A stretch of DNA of 64,000 nucleotides, taken from positions 3,945,152-4,009,151 of the forward strand of contig NC_088305.1 of the NCBI RefSeq assembly GCF_032854445.1, read 5' to 3'. The stretch is from Liolophura sinensis (taxonomy: Eukaryota; Mollusca; Polyplacophora; Chitonida; Chitonidae). The notes beneath the pieces were generated by a model. That model was not told the DNA's origin and did no database searches. It saw only the letters and a list, made by a program, of their open reading frames with translations. The position numbers and the translations under genes are program-made. Below are positions 35,401 to 43,915 of the stretch, piece by piece. The first letter of the stretch is position 1; each line of letters starts with the position of its first letter.

Positions 35401-38400
35401 ACGCCATATCCAAAGTAACAGACAAGCGTTAAGGCGCCAATAGAGAGAGGTGTCGACACCAAGGCCGGCAGGAATAATCCGCTGGTTGACAGCCCCAAAG
35501 TCGAGGCTATGAAAGCCATGAGCATGGTCAACAGACCAGCGACGATGTTGCCCATCAACGGCAACAAGACATCCAAACGTCCCAGTTCAAGGAAACCCCT
35601 GTACAAAAAGTCATTGAGGTACGGTCCACGCAAGTCATGGAAGCGATAAATTAAAATCAAGTACACAATCACGGGCGAGATCACCAGTTTCATAGCTGAG
35701 TACAGTCCCGTGGATTTCCATCGGCCCTCGAAAGTCCCATTGGAAGACCTAATGGCGTCGGTTTGAATCTGAGGCATCCAGATGAGGGACAGAAAAAATA
35801 GCATCAGTGGTAGGAGTATAGCCTGTGCAAGCTGGAGATGCTGGGGCACGAACCAGTACAAAACGTAGGAGCCGATAGACGCTAATACCAACATGCTAGA
35901 ACCCACGATGAACTTTAATATTACTCGGGATTTCCTTTCCTTCAGTTTCAACTTTTCCAGACCGTCCCCATTGCTTGATTGCCAATAAACGTTACACGAT
36001 TGATTCTGATAAAATGAAAAAGAGGACATGATACATACAATTTGATAAATTGCGATAATTTCCAATCGATTTTTTTTTTGGCTGGTGTGAGGCAGACTTC
36101 TAATATTTCACATTTAACTGCTGTTAACACTAATAAAGCTTCCAGTTCTGTATTACGACCCCCCCCCCCCCCAACACCACCAAAAACAGCCTTATTGGAC
36201 GGCAGCAAGCATAGCCCGGGCAGAACCCACGACCACCCATAGATTGTTGTCAGGCCGTCTAGGTACGGCTGGAGAGTAAGCCAGCATGGGCTGGACTTGA
36301 ACTCAGAGCCACCTCATTGGTGGGAGGCTCCTGGGTCATTGCGCCGAGCTAACGTGCTCATCCCCTCGGCCACAGAGGAACCCCTTTACAATCATATGTC
36401 TATACTGTAGTCATATTTTCATCAAACAGAATGGAGGCCTAGTGGATGATGTTCTTTACGTATTAGCGTAACATGCCATTCCAATGACGTAATTTGCAAA
36501 TGTGATCGGTCGCAAGACTTGAATTTGGCCATACATGTCGTAGTTTACGGATGTGGTCACAGCGTCCAGTGGAACTTTGGAGTTCTTTGGAGTCCGTGCC
36601 ACGCACGTAGACCAGTTTAAATCTAGCCTCATCACTGCGCGTAACTATTTATTCAGCATTCAACTATAAAATTGTTTCAAGCGTTGTTTAGGATCATGCT
36701 GTACATACAACAGAGTACCTGTGTATAAAGTATTATTAGAAACAAGGTTGAGACAGCGCTTTTGTGATTTCTGATATCACTTCCTGCCTCATCACCATGA
36801 TCCTAGTGACAAGATTTCTGTACATCATTTGCTTAGGGGTCAGTGGGGGTAAATCGAACGTATAATGCGGCGCATGCGCTGTAAGGATTACAACGCTTTG
36901 ATTTCATTGAGCCCACACAAGCCTGTCTACTCAGTACAGTCGACGTCGGGCTTGACAGTCTGAATTGATTGTGGAGGGAAAAGACGCTTAAGTCAATTTG
37001 AATGAGGGTTTGCACTTACGTGGTATTTCTTGAAGACGTGGTACAAAATTGGGACAACATAAATGGTGTTCATAACCGGAAGTACGCTGTTAGGCGGTAG
37101 TCCTGGTGCCACCTCGAATATGAACAAAGCCGTCGCTCCCATTTCCAAGACGCTGGAGAGTAGACCCTGTGGGTGGCAATAGTTAGAAATTCCTCAGTAT
37201 GGTCCGAATGTTTATGGCGTCAAAAGCCAAGGTCAGATCTTATAGCAACAGGTTAATACCTGTTATCGTTCTGGCCCTAAGCTGTAAGTTTCCAAGTCAT
37301 AATATAAATGGTAATATTCATCCGGCATAAGTATGTGTGTCCTTGCATTTATAGGGATACTAGATGACCGCTAGAGATGATATGTTGTTAGAACGTCTAG
37401 GTAGTTCTATAATGTCTGTCATCGACAGTCATAAAACAACGTTTAAATCTTCCGTCTCTATCAATAATGTACACGTAAGCACGTCGTCTTTAAGAGACAC
37501 CCATGCTTTTGTTTTTCTCAAACGCCCAAAAAACTTTGCCCATCTCAGCTGAATATTAGTAAGGCGATCTTACGGGAAATGGTGTATGTTTTTGTTTTGG
37601 AATTATCAGGGGGTTTCAGAGAAGACAGTATTTCCGAACAATTGGAAGGCTTTATGTAGGAAAACTACTCTCAGTATCACAAAATAGTGTTATATCATCT
37701 AGTAACAGCCCGTAACTTACAGCTGATAGGGCTGCATTATGCTGAAATCTCTTTCAGTTTAGACTTCCGATTTTCAATAATGTATACTTACCAATAGCAT
37801 GTTAGGAGCTTTCGGCCATTTCGTCCAATGGGTAACGGCTATGAAAGAGGTTGTCCAGAATATGTGGAGTAATGTGAAGACGGTTGGTGCCATCATTAGA
37901 ATGGTGATGGAAATGTACCTGGTGGGAGAAAAATTGGCGTTACTCCAAAAACGCTAAGGGGAGTCACTCTGTTAGGACGCAAATATTCGAATGTCAAGAA
38001 CACTCTAAATGTTGAAATTTTACAACGTGCTAAATGGTTTAAAATATGATTGCCATTACCTCGAAATGTTACGGCGCGTAATGATTGTTTGGAATTTGTA
38101 ACGAGCTGTTACCATATAGAATTACTTATAACATTTATAATGCAAAAAATAAAATAAAATAAAATCAAAAGGTGTTAATTATAGATAACGTTAAGTTATA
38201 TCCATGATGAATTTCTCACACTTCCTTAACACAAATTCGTAACCTAATATTATAAATTCTACCACTGCCAAACAGTTGGATTTAACACTATTATGGTCAT
38301 AAATAATATACTAAAACGTGTAAACAATTTCAAATAAGGCAGTGTCAGAAACAGGGTTTACACTAAACACGATAGCTGTTTAGGCAATTGGCGTCGCCCA

Positions 38401-40148
38401 CCGTCAAAACATGTTCAATTCTGCCCCGTGTCCAGCAAGCCACTGGTTTTTGAACAGTTTTGACGTCACTCGAGGCAATGGGTTCCTGCCGTCGAAACCG
38501 AGCTTATGGACTTATGGATGCATGATACTATGTTAAATATATGACACAGTATTGTGTTATTGTGTTCTTACTGGTACACATCCATCAGACAGAACACCGG
38601 AGTGTTGACGGATACTCACCATGTTGCAGAGCTGATCTGTTCTGTGGTGTGAAGCCACATGAGCCAGGCTAGGGAGATCTTACTGGTGCACAAAGCGACA
38701 AGCGTGAGGCAAAACACCGGTGTGTTGACGGATACTCACCATGTTGCAGAGCTGATCTGTTCTGTAGTGTGAAGCCACATGGGTCAGACTGGGGAGATCT
38801 TACTGGTGCACAAAGCGACAGGCGTGAGGCAGAACACCGGAGTTGACGGATACTCACCATGTTGCAGAGCTGATCTGTTCTGTAGTGTGAAGCCACATGA
38901 GTCAGACTGGGGAGATCTTACTGGTGCACAAAGCGACAGGCGTGAGGCAGAACACCGGTGTGTTGACGGATACTCACCATGTTGCAGAGCTGATCTGTTC
39001 TGTAGTGTGAAGCCACATGAGTCAGATAAGGGAGATCTTACTGGTGCACAAATCGACAAGCGTGAGGCAGAACACCGGAGTTGACGGATACTCACCATGT
39101 TGCAGAGGTGATCTGTTCTGTAGTGTGAAGCCACATGAGTCAGACAAGGGAGATCTTACTGGTGCACAAAGCGACAAGCGTGAGGCAAAACACCGGTGTG
39201 TTGACGGATACTCACCATGTTGCAGAGCTGATCTGTTCTGTAGTGTGAAGCCACATGGGTCAGACTGGGGAGATCTTACTGGTGCACAAAGCGACAGGCG
39301 TGAGGCAGAACACCGGTGTGTTGACGGATACTCACCATGTTGCAGGGCTGATCTGTTCTGTAGTGTGAAGCCACATGAGTCAGACAAGGGGGATCTTACT
39401 GGTGCACAAAGCGACAGGCGTGAGGCAGAACACCGGTGTGTTGACGGATACTCACCATGTTGCAGAGCTGATCTGTTCTGTAGTGTGAAGCCACATGAGC
39501 CAGACAAGGGAGATCTTACTGGTGCACAAGCGACAAGCATGAGACAGAACACCGGTGTGTTGACGGATACTCACCATGTTGCAGAGCTGATCTGTTCTGT
39601 AGTGTGAAGCCACATGAGCCAGACAAGGGAGATCTTACTGGTGCACAAAGCGACAAGCATGAGACAGAACACCAAAAAGGCTATCACCGACTGGAAGAGA
39701 CGAAATGAATGGAAAATGCACCATTAAAACCGTATATACGTATGTTCAAATAAAGTTGAAAGGTTATATCATATAACTTGTGTTGAACAGGTGTAAATTA
39801 TTTCTCCATTTTTATGTTTTAAAAGCAAAAGGCATTTCATAGCATTTCTGAGGTATTGGCTACTGCCAGTGGTCAGTCGGCTGATTCGTCATGTCAGAGA
39901 ATAAATATTTGTTGTAAAAGCCTCCATTATGAAACTTCTAAACAGTTATACTTTAAAGATTCTTGATAGCGTGATTCGACATTTCCACCTTGCTAAAACC
40001 GAAACATTTCTGTATTTATTTTGGTGTTAAAAATGTACTTTCAGGCAAGGTCTCCAATGATATACCACTTTTTTATTTGACTGTACCAAGTGATGATATC
40101 GGCAATACTTACCCGGTACCGTTTCTTTCGGATGTGCTTGTCCGCCAT
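26427..40148 (-). CDS. chs: Chitin synthase, multi-pass membrane glycosyltransferase 2
   Basis: Polymerises UDP-GlcNAc into chitin at the plasma membrane. Ten coding exons, 5' to 3': 40148-40113, 39690-39575, 37918-37792, 37166-37020, 36005-33728, 31666-31511, 29909-29418, 28514-28303, 27552-27519 and 26869-26427. All phases agree and total 4041 nt, 1346 aa. The ATG at 40148 follows an in-frame TAA. About ten N-terminal membrane segments (residues 13-320) precede the catalytic domain. Motifs: TMYREAD, KKRWSQVMY (about 543-551), DAD (851-853), CGRTHPIG (878-885), CCPGC (918-922), EDR (955-957), QRRRW (992-996) and SWGTRD (1182-1187), then C-terminal membrane segments. There is no myosin head, unlike some mollusc shell-forming chitin synthases. 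A Ser/Asp/Glu-rich stretch of about 280 residues (about 560-845) splits the catalytic domain. Intron 6 uses a GC donor. A 5' leader exon with acceptor ends at 40211; its upstream partner was not found. Confidence 0.93.
27328..27445 (-). mobile_element. SINE 3' portion (family A) in chitin synthase intron 9
   Basis: On the minus strand it reads GTTTCCCCGGGCTCTGC, CCGCCATAATGCTGGCGGCC, then a diverged TTAACTACGGCCTAAAACAC and CTATCAAATAAATAAATAAA. It lies between coding exons 9 and 10. Confidence 0.75.
27984..28215 (+). repeat. Dispersed repeat family C, copy 1
   Basis: Starts CTATGCGTCGAAACAGACAT, continues AAAATGGACGTTCC, CAATTCCCAAAACGACGTTT, AACACAAACCACTGAAGAAC and ends near TTTTCAGTGATGTTAGAAAG. 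The same order of words recurs at about 31760-31930, 41569-41830, 45440-45655, 53930-54125 (minus), 56283-56345 (partial) and 58440-58625 (minus). No terminal repeats, coding frame or tail were identified. This copy sits in chitin synthase intron 8. Confidence 0.75.
29145..29366 (-). mobile_element. SINE (family A), nearly full length, in chitin synthase intron 7
   Basis: On the minus strand it reads tRNA-like head GTGGCTTTGTGGTTAGTGCG, B-box region CTGTGAGTTCAAGCC, then TCCGGTCATAAGTGCATAGG, the CATAATGCTCTGTAAAGTG module, GAGTACGGCG and an AAATAAATAAG tail. It lies only about 50 bp beyond the 5' splice site of coding exon 7, in the same orientation as the gene. Confidence 0.8.
30118..30210 (+). 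mobile_element. SINE 3' end (family A)
   Basis: Short fragment with TATAATGGAGGAACCCGTCC, GAAATATTCGAAAGTACAGC and a (AAAT)n tail at 30186-30208. In chitin synthase intron 6. Confidence 0.55.
30540..30806 (+). mobile_element. Full-length young SINE (family A) with 12-bp target duplication
   Basis: Complete tRNA-derived SINE. A-box TGGCTCAGTCGG (30550-30561), B-box GTTCGAGACC (30619-30628), a conserved body (GGTTTGCCAGCAACCTGCGG, GGGTTTCCCCCGGGCTGTGC, ATAATGCTGGCCGCCGTCGT) and a tail of 16 A. It is flanked by perfect 12-bp direct repeats TCAAAATTGAAG at 30528-30539 and 30807-30818, the hallmark of target-primed insertion. The intact ends and identical duplications suggest a recent insertion. 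It lies antisense in chitin synthase intron 6 and serves as reference for the other fragments. Confidence 0.95.
31760..31960 (+). repeat. Dispersed repeat family C, copy 2
   Basis: TACCACCGGTCAATCAAAAT, GGACGCCATGTCAATTTTAA, ACACAAACCAACGAAGAGC, AAAGTGAAGCAGTCAAAACT and the downstream ATAAGTTGCCGACAATCAAA. It is collinear with copy 1 and, at its 3' end, with the copy at 41569-41850. In chitin synthase intron 5. Confidence 0.65.
32545..32805. repeat. 42-bp tandem repeat, 6 copies
   Basis: Unit GCAGAAGTTTGCAATACCTC plus GCACCAATATCCCGCAAATC and AA. Open frames on both strands across it are a product of the 42-bp (14-codon) period. In chitin synthase intron 5. Confidence 0.9.
32920..33225. repeat. 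About 22-bp tandem repeat
   Basis: About 13 irregular copies of GACAACGGTGAGTTTGACCA-like units. Each unit contains GGTGAGTTT, a 5' splice-site-like word on the plus strand, which is antisense to the host gene and therefore unlikely to act in splicing. In chitin synthase intron 5. Confidence 0.8.
33445..33647 (+). mobile_element. SINE (family A), 5'-damaged copy
   Basis: Contains CTCATGCTGGGAATGTCTGG, CAGCAACCTGCGGAACTCGT, TTGCTGGCCGTCATCATATT, TTTTTGAATACGGCG and an AACACCAATCAGATAAATAA tail. It ends about 80 bp from the 5' splice site of chitin synthase coding exon 5. Confidence 0.7.
36165..36385 (-). mobile_element. SINE (family A) lacking its 3' end
   Basis: On the minus strand: head GTGGCCGAGGGGATGAGCAC, B-box region CTGAGTTCAAGTCCAGCC, then GCTTACTCTCCAGCCGTACC and GGTCGTGGGTTCTGCCCGGG. 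A C/G homopolymer (about 36159-36172) marks the truncated end. In chitin synthase intron 4. Confidence 0.7.
38560..39690 (-). repeat. Exon-derived tandem array (118-120 bp unit) in chitin synthase
   Basis: Nine tandem units on the minus strand. Each contains the last roughly 94 nt of chitin synthase coding exon 2, its 5' splice site (CAACATG then GTGAGTATCC) and about 23 nt of intron up to ACACCGGTGTTCTG. Donors lie at about 38619, 38739, 38857, 38974, 39092, 39211, 39331, 39451 and 39574. The 5'-most unit is the real exon (39690-39575): only it has the acceptor CTCTTCCAG and the full frame SVIAFLVFCLMLVALC. Internal units carry an in-frame TGA (GTCTGACTC) or a 1-nt deletion. The 3'-most unit (about 38619-38712) and the unit next to the exon keep TGGCTC and lack that stop. 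A truncated tenth start lies at about 38560-38600. Long plus-strand ORFs here are repeat by-products. Confidence 0.9.
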
Positions 40149-40175
40149 TGTGCAAAATATGTATAAGAACACTGA

Positions 40176-40196
40176 TTAGACCGTCTCAATTGCCAT
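40176..40196 (-). promoter_or_regulatory. Six-codon upstream ORF in chitin synthase leader
   Basis: In the 5' leader exon (40211-40149) an ATG in strong context (CGCCATGG) opens MAIETV followed by TAA, in the same frame as the main start and 27 nt before it. Such an upstream ORF could reduce initiation at the main ATG. Whether the leader exon is used is inferred from its acceptor TTTTCCAG at 40219-40212. Confidence 0.45.
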
Positions 40197-41568
40197 GGCG
40201 ATGAGAGCTACCTGGAAAACAAAGGACTTTTGATGAACAAGTGGAACATACGAGAGATGAAAAAAGAAAATAAATATAGACAGGGAAAACAGGAGAAAAA
40301 GTGCAGGAAAGCACGCAAACAAAAGGAATACTACAGTTCCTGGACTGGAACTGTGTAATTTATTAACACGTGGCAGGTATGCGGAGTCACATTTGTTGAT
40401 GGTTAAGGTTTGTTCATGTATTTGATAAAATTAAGAAATAATGTTAGAGCTACGAATCTCTAGTGACAGTTTTGTAGTCAATAAAGTGGACGAGGTTATT
40501 TGTTTTTAGGTCGAAAGTAACAACAATATACCGTATTATAAATAGACTAGTCCGTCCCATGTACGTCATCCAGCGAGCCCTTTACACGGGCAAAACGGAG
40601 TTTAACATAAGATTTATCGTCTTTGATCGCCTTCTTTTTATGTAATACCAAAACTATCGGAGGGTATAGAATAAAGGATGTGCCTCCTACTCAGGAACAT
40701 GTTACGATTAGAGTGATTCATGGATTTAGTGTCTTCTTTTACAGCTTGGTTGATGAAGAAGCCACCCCCCTTCCAAGCTTAAGACAAACTAATTGGGGAT
40801 GGGAAGAGAGAATCGTCGGACTACGTTATCAGTATCTCAATGGGCATCTATGTAGTGGCGACGTTAAGTCAGTTCCACCTTTTTGCTAATTTGTCATATC
40901 GCAAAGTTTCACCCGACACACTTTACCTGTGCTGGATGTTAATATCGCCATCCTCCACATAAGCTTCACGTGGCGAGATTTTCAGTTAATTGTCCCGTGT
41001 TCTTCGCGCTCGAATCCGCTTTCAGCTGGTTAATGTGGAGCTATTGATTAATATTTAGATTAGTCCAATCTGCCAGCTAACATACTAAGGCACAGCAGCA
41101 AACCTTCTTCATGCTATGGTTGTATTCCAGCCCGTTACCTTACATAAGAAATTAGAGATAACTTTCTTCGTCCGTGGGCGTTCCAACGCCATTCGTGCGT
41201 GAAATGCTTAGACCTCAGACGTATAGCTGTATTGATTAGGCGGATAACCGGCAGAAAAGTATCGTGCGATTTTGACATCCGGGCAACCTTGAGTAAAAGG
41301 ACTCTGGGCTTCCGGGATGTGGTTGAGAAGGGTGGTCAAGATCCCTGTTGGTGTTTGACCCCAGACGTCTCGGGAGTGGGATCAATGTTTTGTGACCTTG
41401 TCTGCCGGTTAAGCTTTACGGTGTGTCCTGTTGAAGACCAACAGCGGTCGTATATACTGATGACCTCTTTTCTGTCCCCGCATATATAATAATAAAACAA
41501 CGATGAAAAAGGGTGGAAGAGAAGGGTAGAAAATAAATGCAATGCATTGGGAAGGTCACTGGGTATCT

Positions 41569-41850
41569 ATGCGTCGAAATAGACATTTGTATACAAGCGG
41601 TCAACTTATATGGACGTTCCAGGTCAATAATCTCAAGGCCAATTTCCAAAACAATGTTTATACAAGCCACCAAAAAACTAAGAAAGTATACACAGTACGA
41701 AATAAGACTGGAATCCTGCAAAGTGAAGAAGTCAACGGTTTTCAGTGATGTTGAAAAGTCGCAAGGTATGTTCAAAGCGAATGAATGAAATCAGTTTTGA
41801 AATCACGTACCATGCTGGTGTAAAGTTGTCGATAATAATATATGTATCTC
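41569..41850 (+). repeat. Dispersed repeat family C, copy 3
   Basis: CTATGCGTCGAAATAGACAT, TATGGACGTTCCAGGTCAAT, AACTAAGAAAGTATACACAG, GGTTTTCAGTGATGTTGAAA and TAAAGTTGTCGATAATAATA. It is one of the best-preserved copies and defines the longest consensus (about 280 bp). Confidence 0.75.
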
Positions 41851-42535
41851 AGCTGCGCCTTGATTGCCACTGCTAATATGTCCAGCGTGGGGATCTAATT
41901 CAACATGATGACTATACAGTTCCTAGCCCCAGAATCAAACACACTCATCGAGGAGAGCGTCAAGATCCTGGACGTTCTGTCCATATTTACTTACAAGAGA
42001 ACTGTATTTGTTGTAAAACTTAAATAACTTGGACTGAAGGTGTTTGATTGAATAACCTTGACACATTAGAGTTTGTAGTAATAAGTTGATTGAAATCGTC
42101 ACATAACACAAGATCTAACAAACGCTACAAAGCGAAATATATACACACCATGTAACAAAATCGAAACTATCCCTCTTGTCGTAAAGTCGTAGAGAGGAAA
42201 CTGGTTTGGGTCTTTGTTCAAATATAAATCTATACAAGTTAAATGTTAAATGTCTTTCACAGCCTTTGCTATATGTGGATTGTTTAAAGCTACCACATGA
42301 TCAATATAGCGTTTGGTGAATGAGAAAGATCGGATCTGGTAATGATTACTCCTTAATAGATTCTGCATACAGTCGTGATTAGGAATAAGTCAGCCAAAAG
42401 TGGGGCACATTCTTTACCCCATCGTAATACCTAGACAATGTTGATATATGTCCCTTTCTTGAATCTATACACATTTAGTATCGAATGGTTTGAAATATGG
42501 TAGAAGTTATTTGTAAGAAAATGTATAATTTATAA

Positions 42536-42642
42536 AGAACTTTAGTTAGAAGTTACAGGTAACTTCAAACCAGAATGAATTGATCTATTATAGTTTGAAG
42601 ATACAAGTTGCTGGTTAAGTTGTAACTTCTAACTAAAGTTCT
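42536..42642. repeat. Perfect 22-bp inverted repeat (hairpin)
   Basis: Positions 42536-42557 are the exact reverse complement of 42621-42642, separated by 63 bp. A second imperfect pair (ACTTCAAAC near 42562 and GTTTGAAG near 42593) sits inside. There is no coding capacity. It may be the remains of a snapback element or a structured RNA locus; no target duplication was recognised. Confidence 0.75.
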
Positions 42643-43084
42643 CTAATATAACACTTTTGGTTTACCGGAAATGTTTCTTTATTCATCGCCTTCCACTTAA
42701 ATGTTATTTCCGAAAGGTTATGGGCGACCATTTCTATTAACGTCCCAGCGCTTAACGTACCTTATATTGTTTTATAATGAAAACCTAAGGCAACAGGATA
42801 TAATATTAGCCTATTTCCCTGCATAAAAACACACATTCATTACAAGAACTTCTTTTTTTAATGATCGATATAATATTACATAACGCGTTAGACGTAGTTT
42901 TGGGGCATAAGTTTGATATATTTTCTAAGGTGTGTTCTGATTATATACTTATGTACTCGTAGAGTTTCGTGGAGTTAGGAAATCCCAAAGGGAAACCAGT
43001 TCGTTATTTCAATGCCCTTTGAAGATCAAATTTATAAACAGCCTTATACGCTGCGTTAATTGGTTATCGCTCTAAAGCGCAACA

Positions 43085-43915
43085 GATTAGACGTGGTAGC
43101 GACGCGGTAGGCTACACACCGCTGCTGCTTGTTATATTGACGTGGTAGTCTACATACCGTTGTTGTGTTAGTTACATTGACATGATAGATAACATAGCGC
43201 TGCTGTTTGTTAAACTGATGTGGTAGATTACACACCGCTGCTGTTTTCTTTTATACTGACACAGTAGACTACATACCGCTGCTGCTTGTTATATTGAGGT
43301 GGTAGACTACACACCGCTGCTGTGTTTGTCATATTGAGGTGGTAGACTACATACCGCTGCTGCTTCTTATACTGAGGTGGTAGACTACACACCGCTGCTG
43401 CTTCTTATACTGAGGTGGTAGACTACACACCGCTTCTGCTTCTTATATTGAGGTGGTAGACTACACACCGTTGCTGTGTTTGTTATGTTGACATGATAGA
43501 CGACATAGCGCTGCTGTTTGTTAAAGTGACGTGGTAGATTACACACCGCTGCTGTTTTCGTTTATAGTGACACAGTAGACTACATACCGCTGCTGCTGGT
43601 TATATTGAGGTGGTAGACTACATACCGTGGCTGTGTTTGTTATATTGACATGGTAGACTACTTATAGCTGTTGTTTGTTATAATTATGTGGTAGGTCTCA
43701 TACCGCTGCTGTTTCTTATGGTGACATGGTAGACTACATACTGTAGTTGTTTGCTATATTAACATGGCACCACTACTGTTTGTTATAGTGACGTGGTAGA
43801 CTACATACTTCACTTGTTTGTTATAGTGACGTGGTAGACTACATACCGCTGCTGTTTGTTATAGAGACGTGATAGACCACATTTCCCTGCCGTTTCCTAT
43901 CGTGAGTTGGCATAC
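43085..43915. repeat. 38-40 bp minisatellite
   Basis: About 20 diverged copies of GTGGTAGACTACATACCGCT plus GCTGTTTGTTATATTGAC. Copies vary in length and sequence, with a few higher-order duplications (for example 43330-43450). Confidence 0.9.

Larger units (their letters stand above)
40220..43080. other. Upstream flank of chitin synthase; no coding exon seen
   Basis: Probably contains the leader intron or promoter of chitin synthase, but I could not place a first exon. Annotated separately within it are a family C repeat copy (41569-41850) and a perfect inverted repeat (42536-42642). ORFs at 40623-40889 and 41199-41489 are unrecognised and short. Confidence 0.35.

Noticed and set aside
39017-39607. 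196-codon plus-strand ORF and 176-codon minus-strand ORF as a repeat protein family
   Set aside because: Both are readings of the exon-derived array in frames other than the chitin synthase frame. The minus-strand frame that matters is broken in the internal units.
38590-39690. CRISPR-like repeat/spacer array
   Set aside because: Units are directly tandem and nearly identical over their full length, with no unique spacers, in an animal gene.
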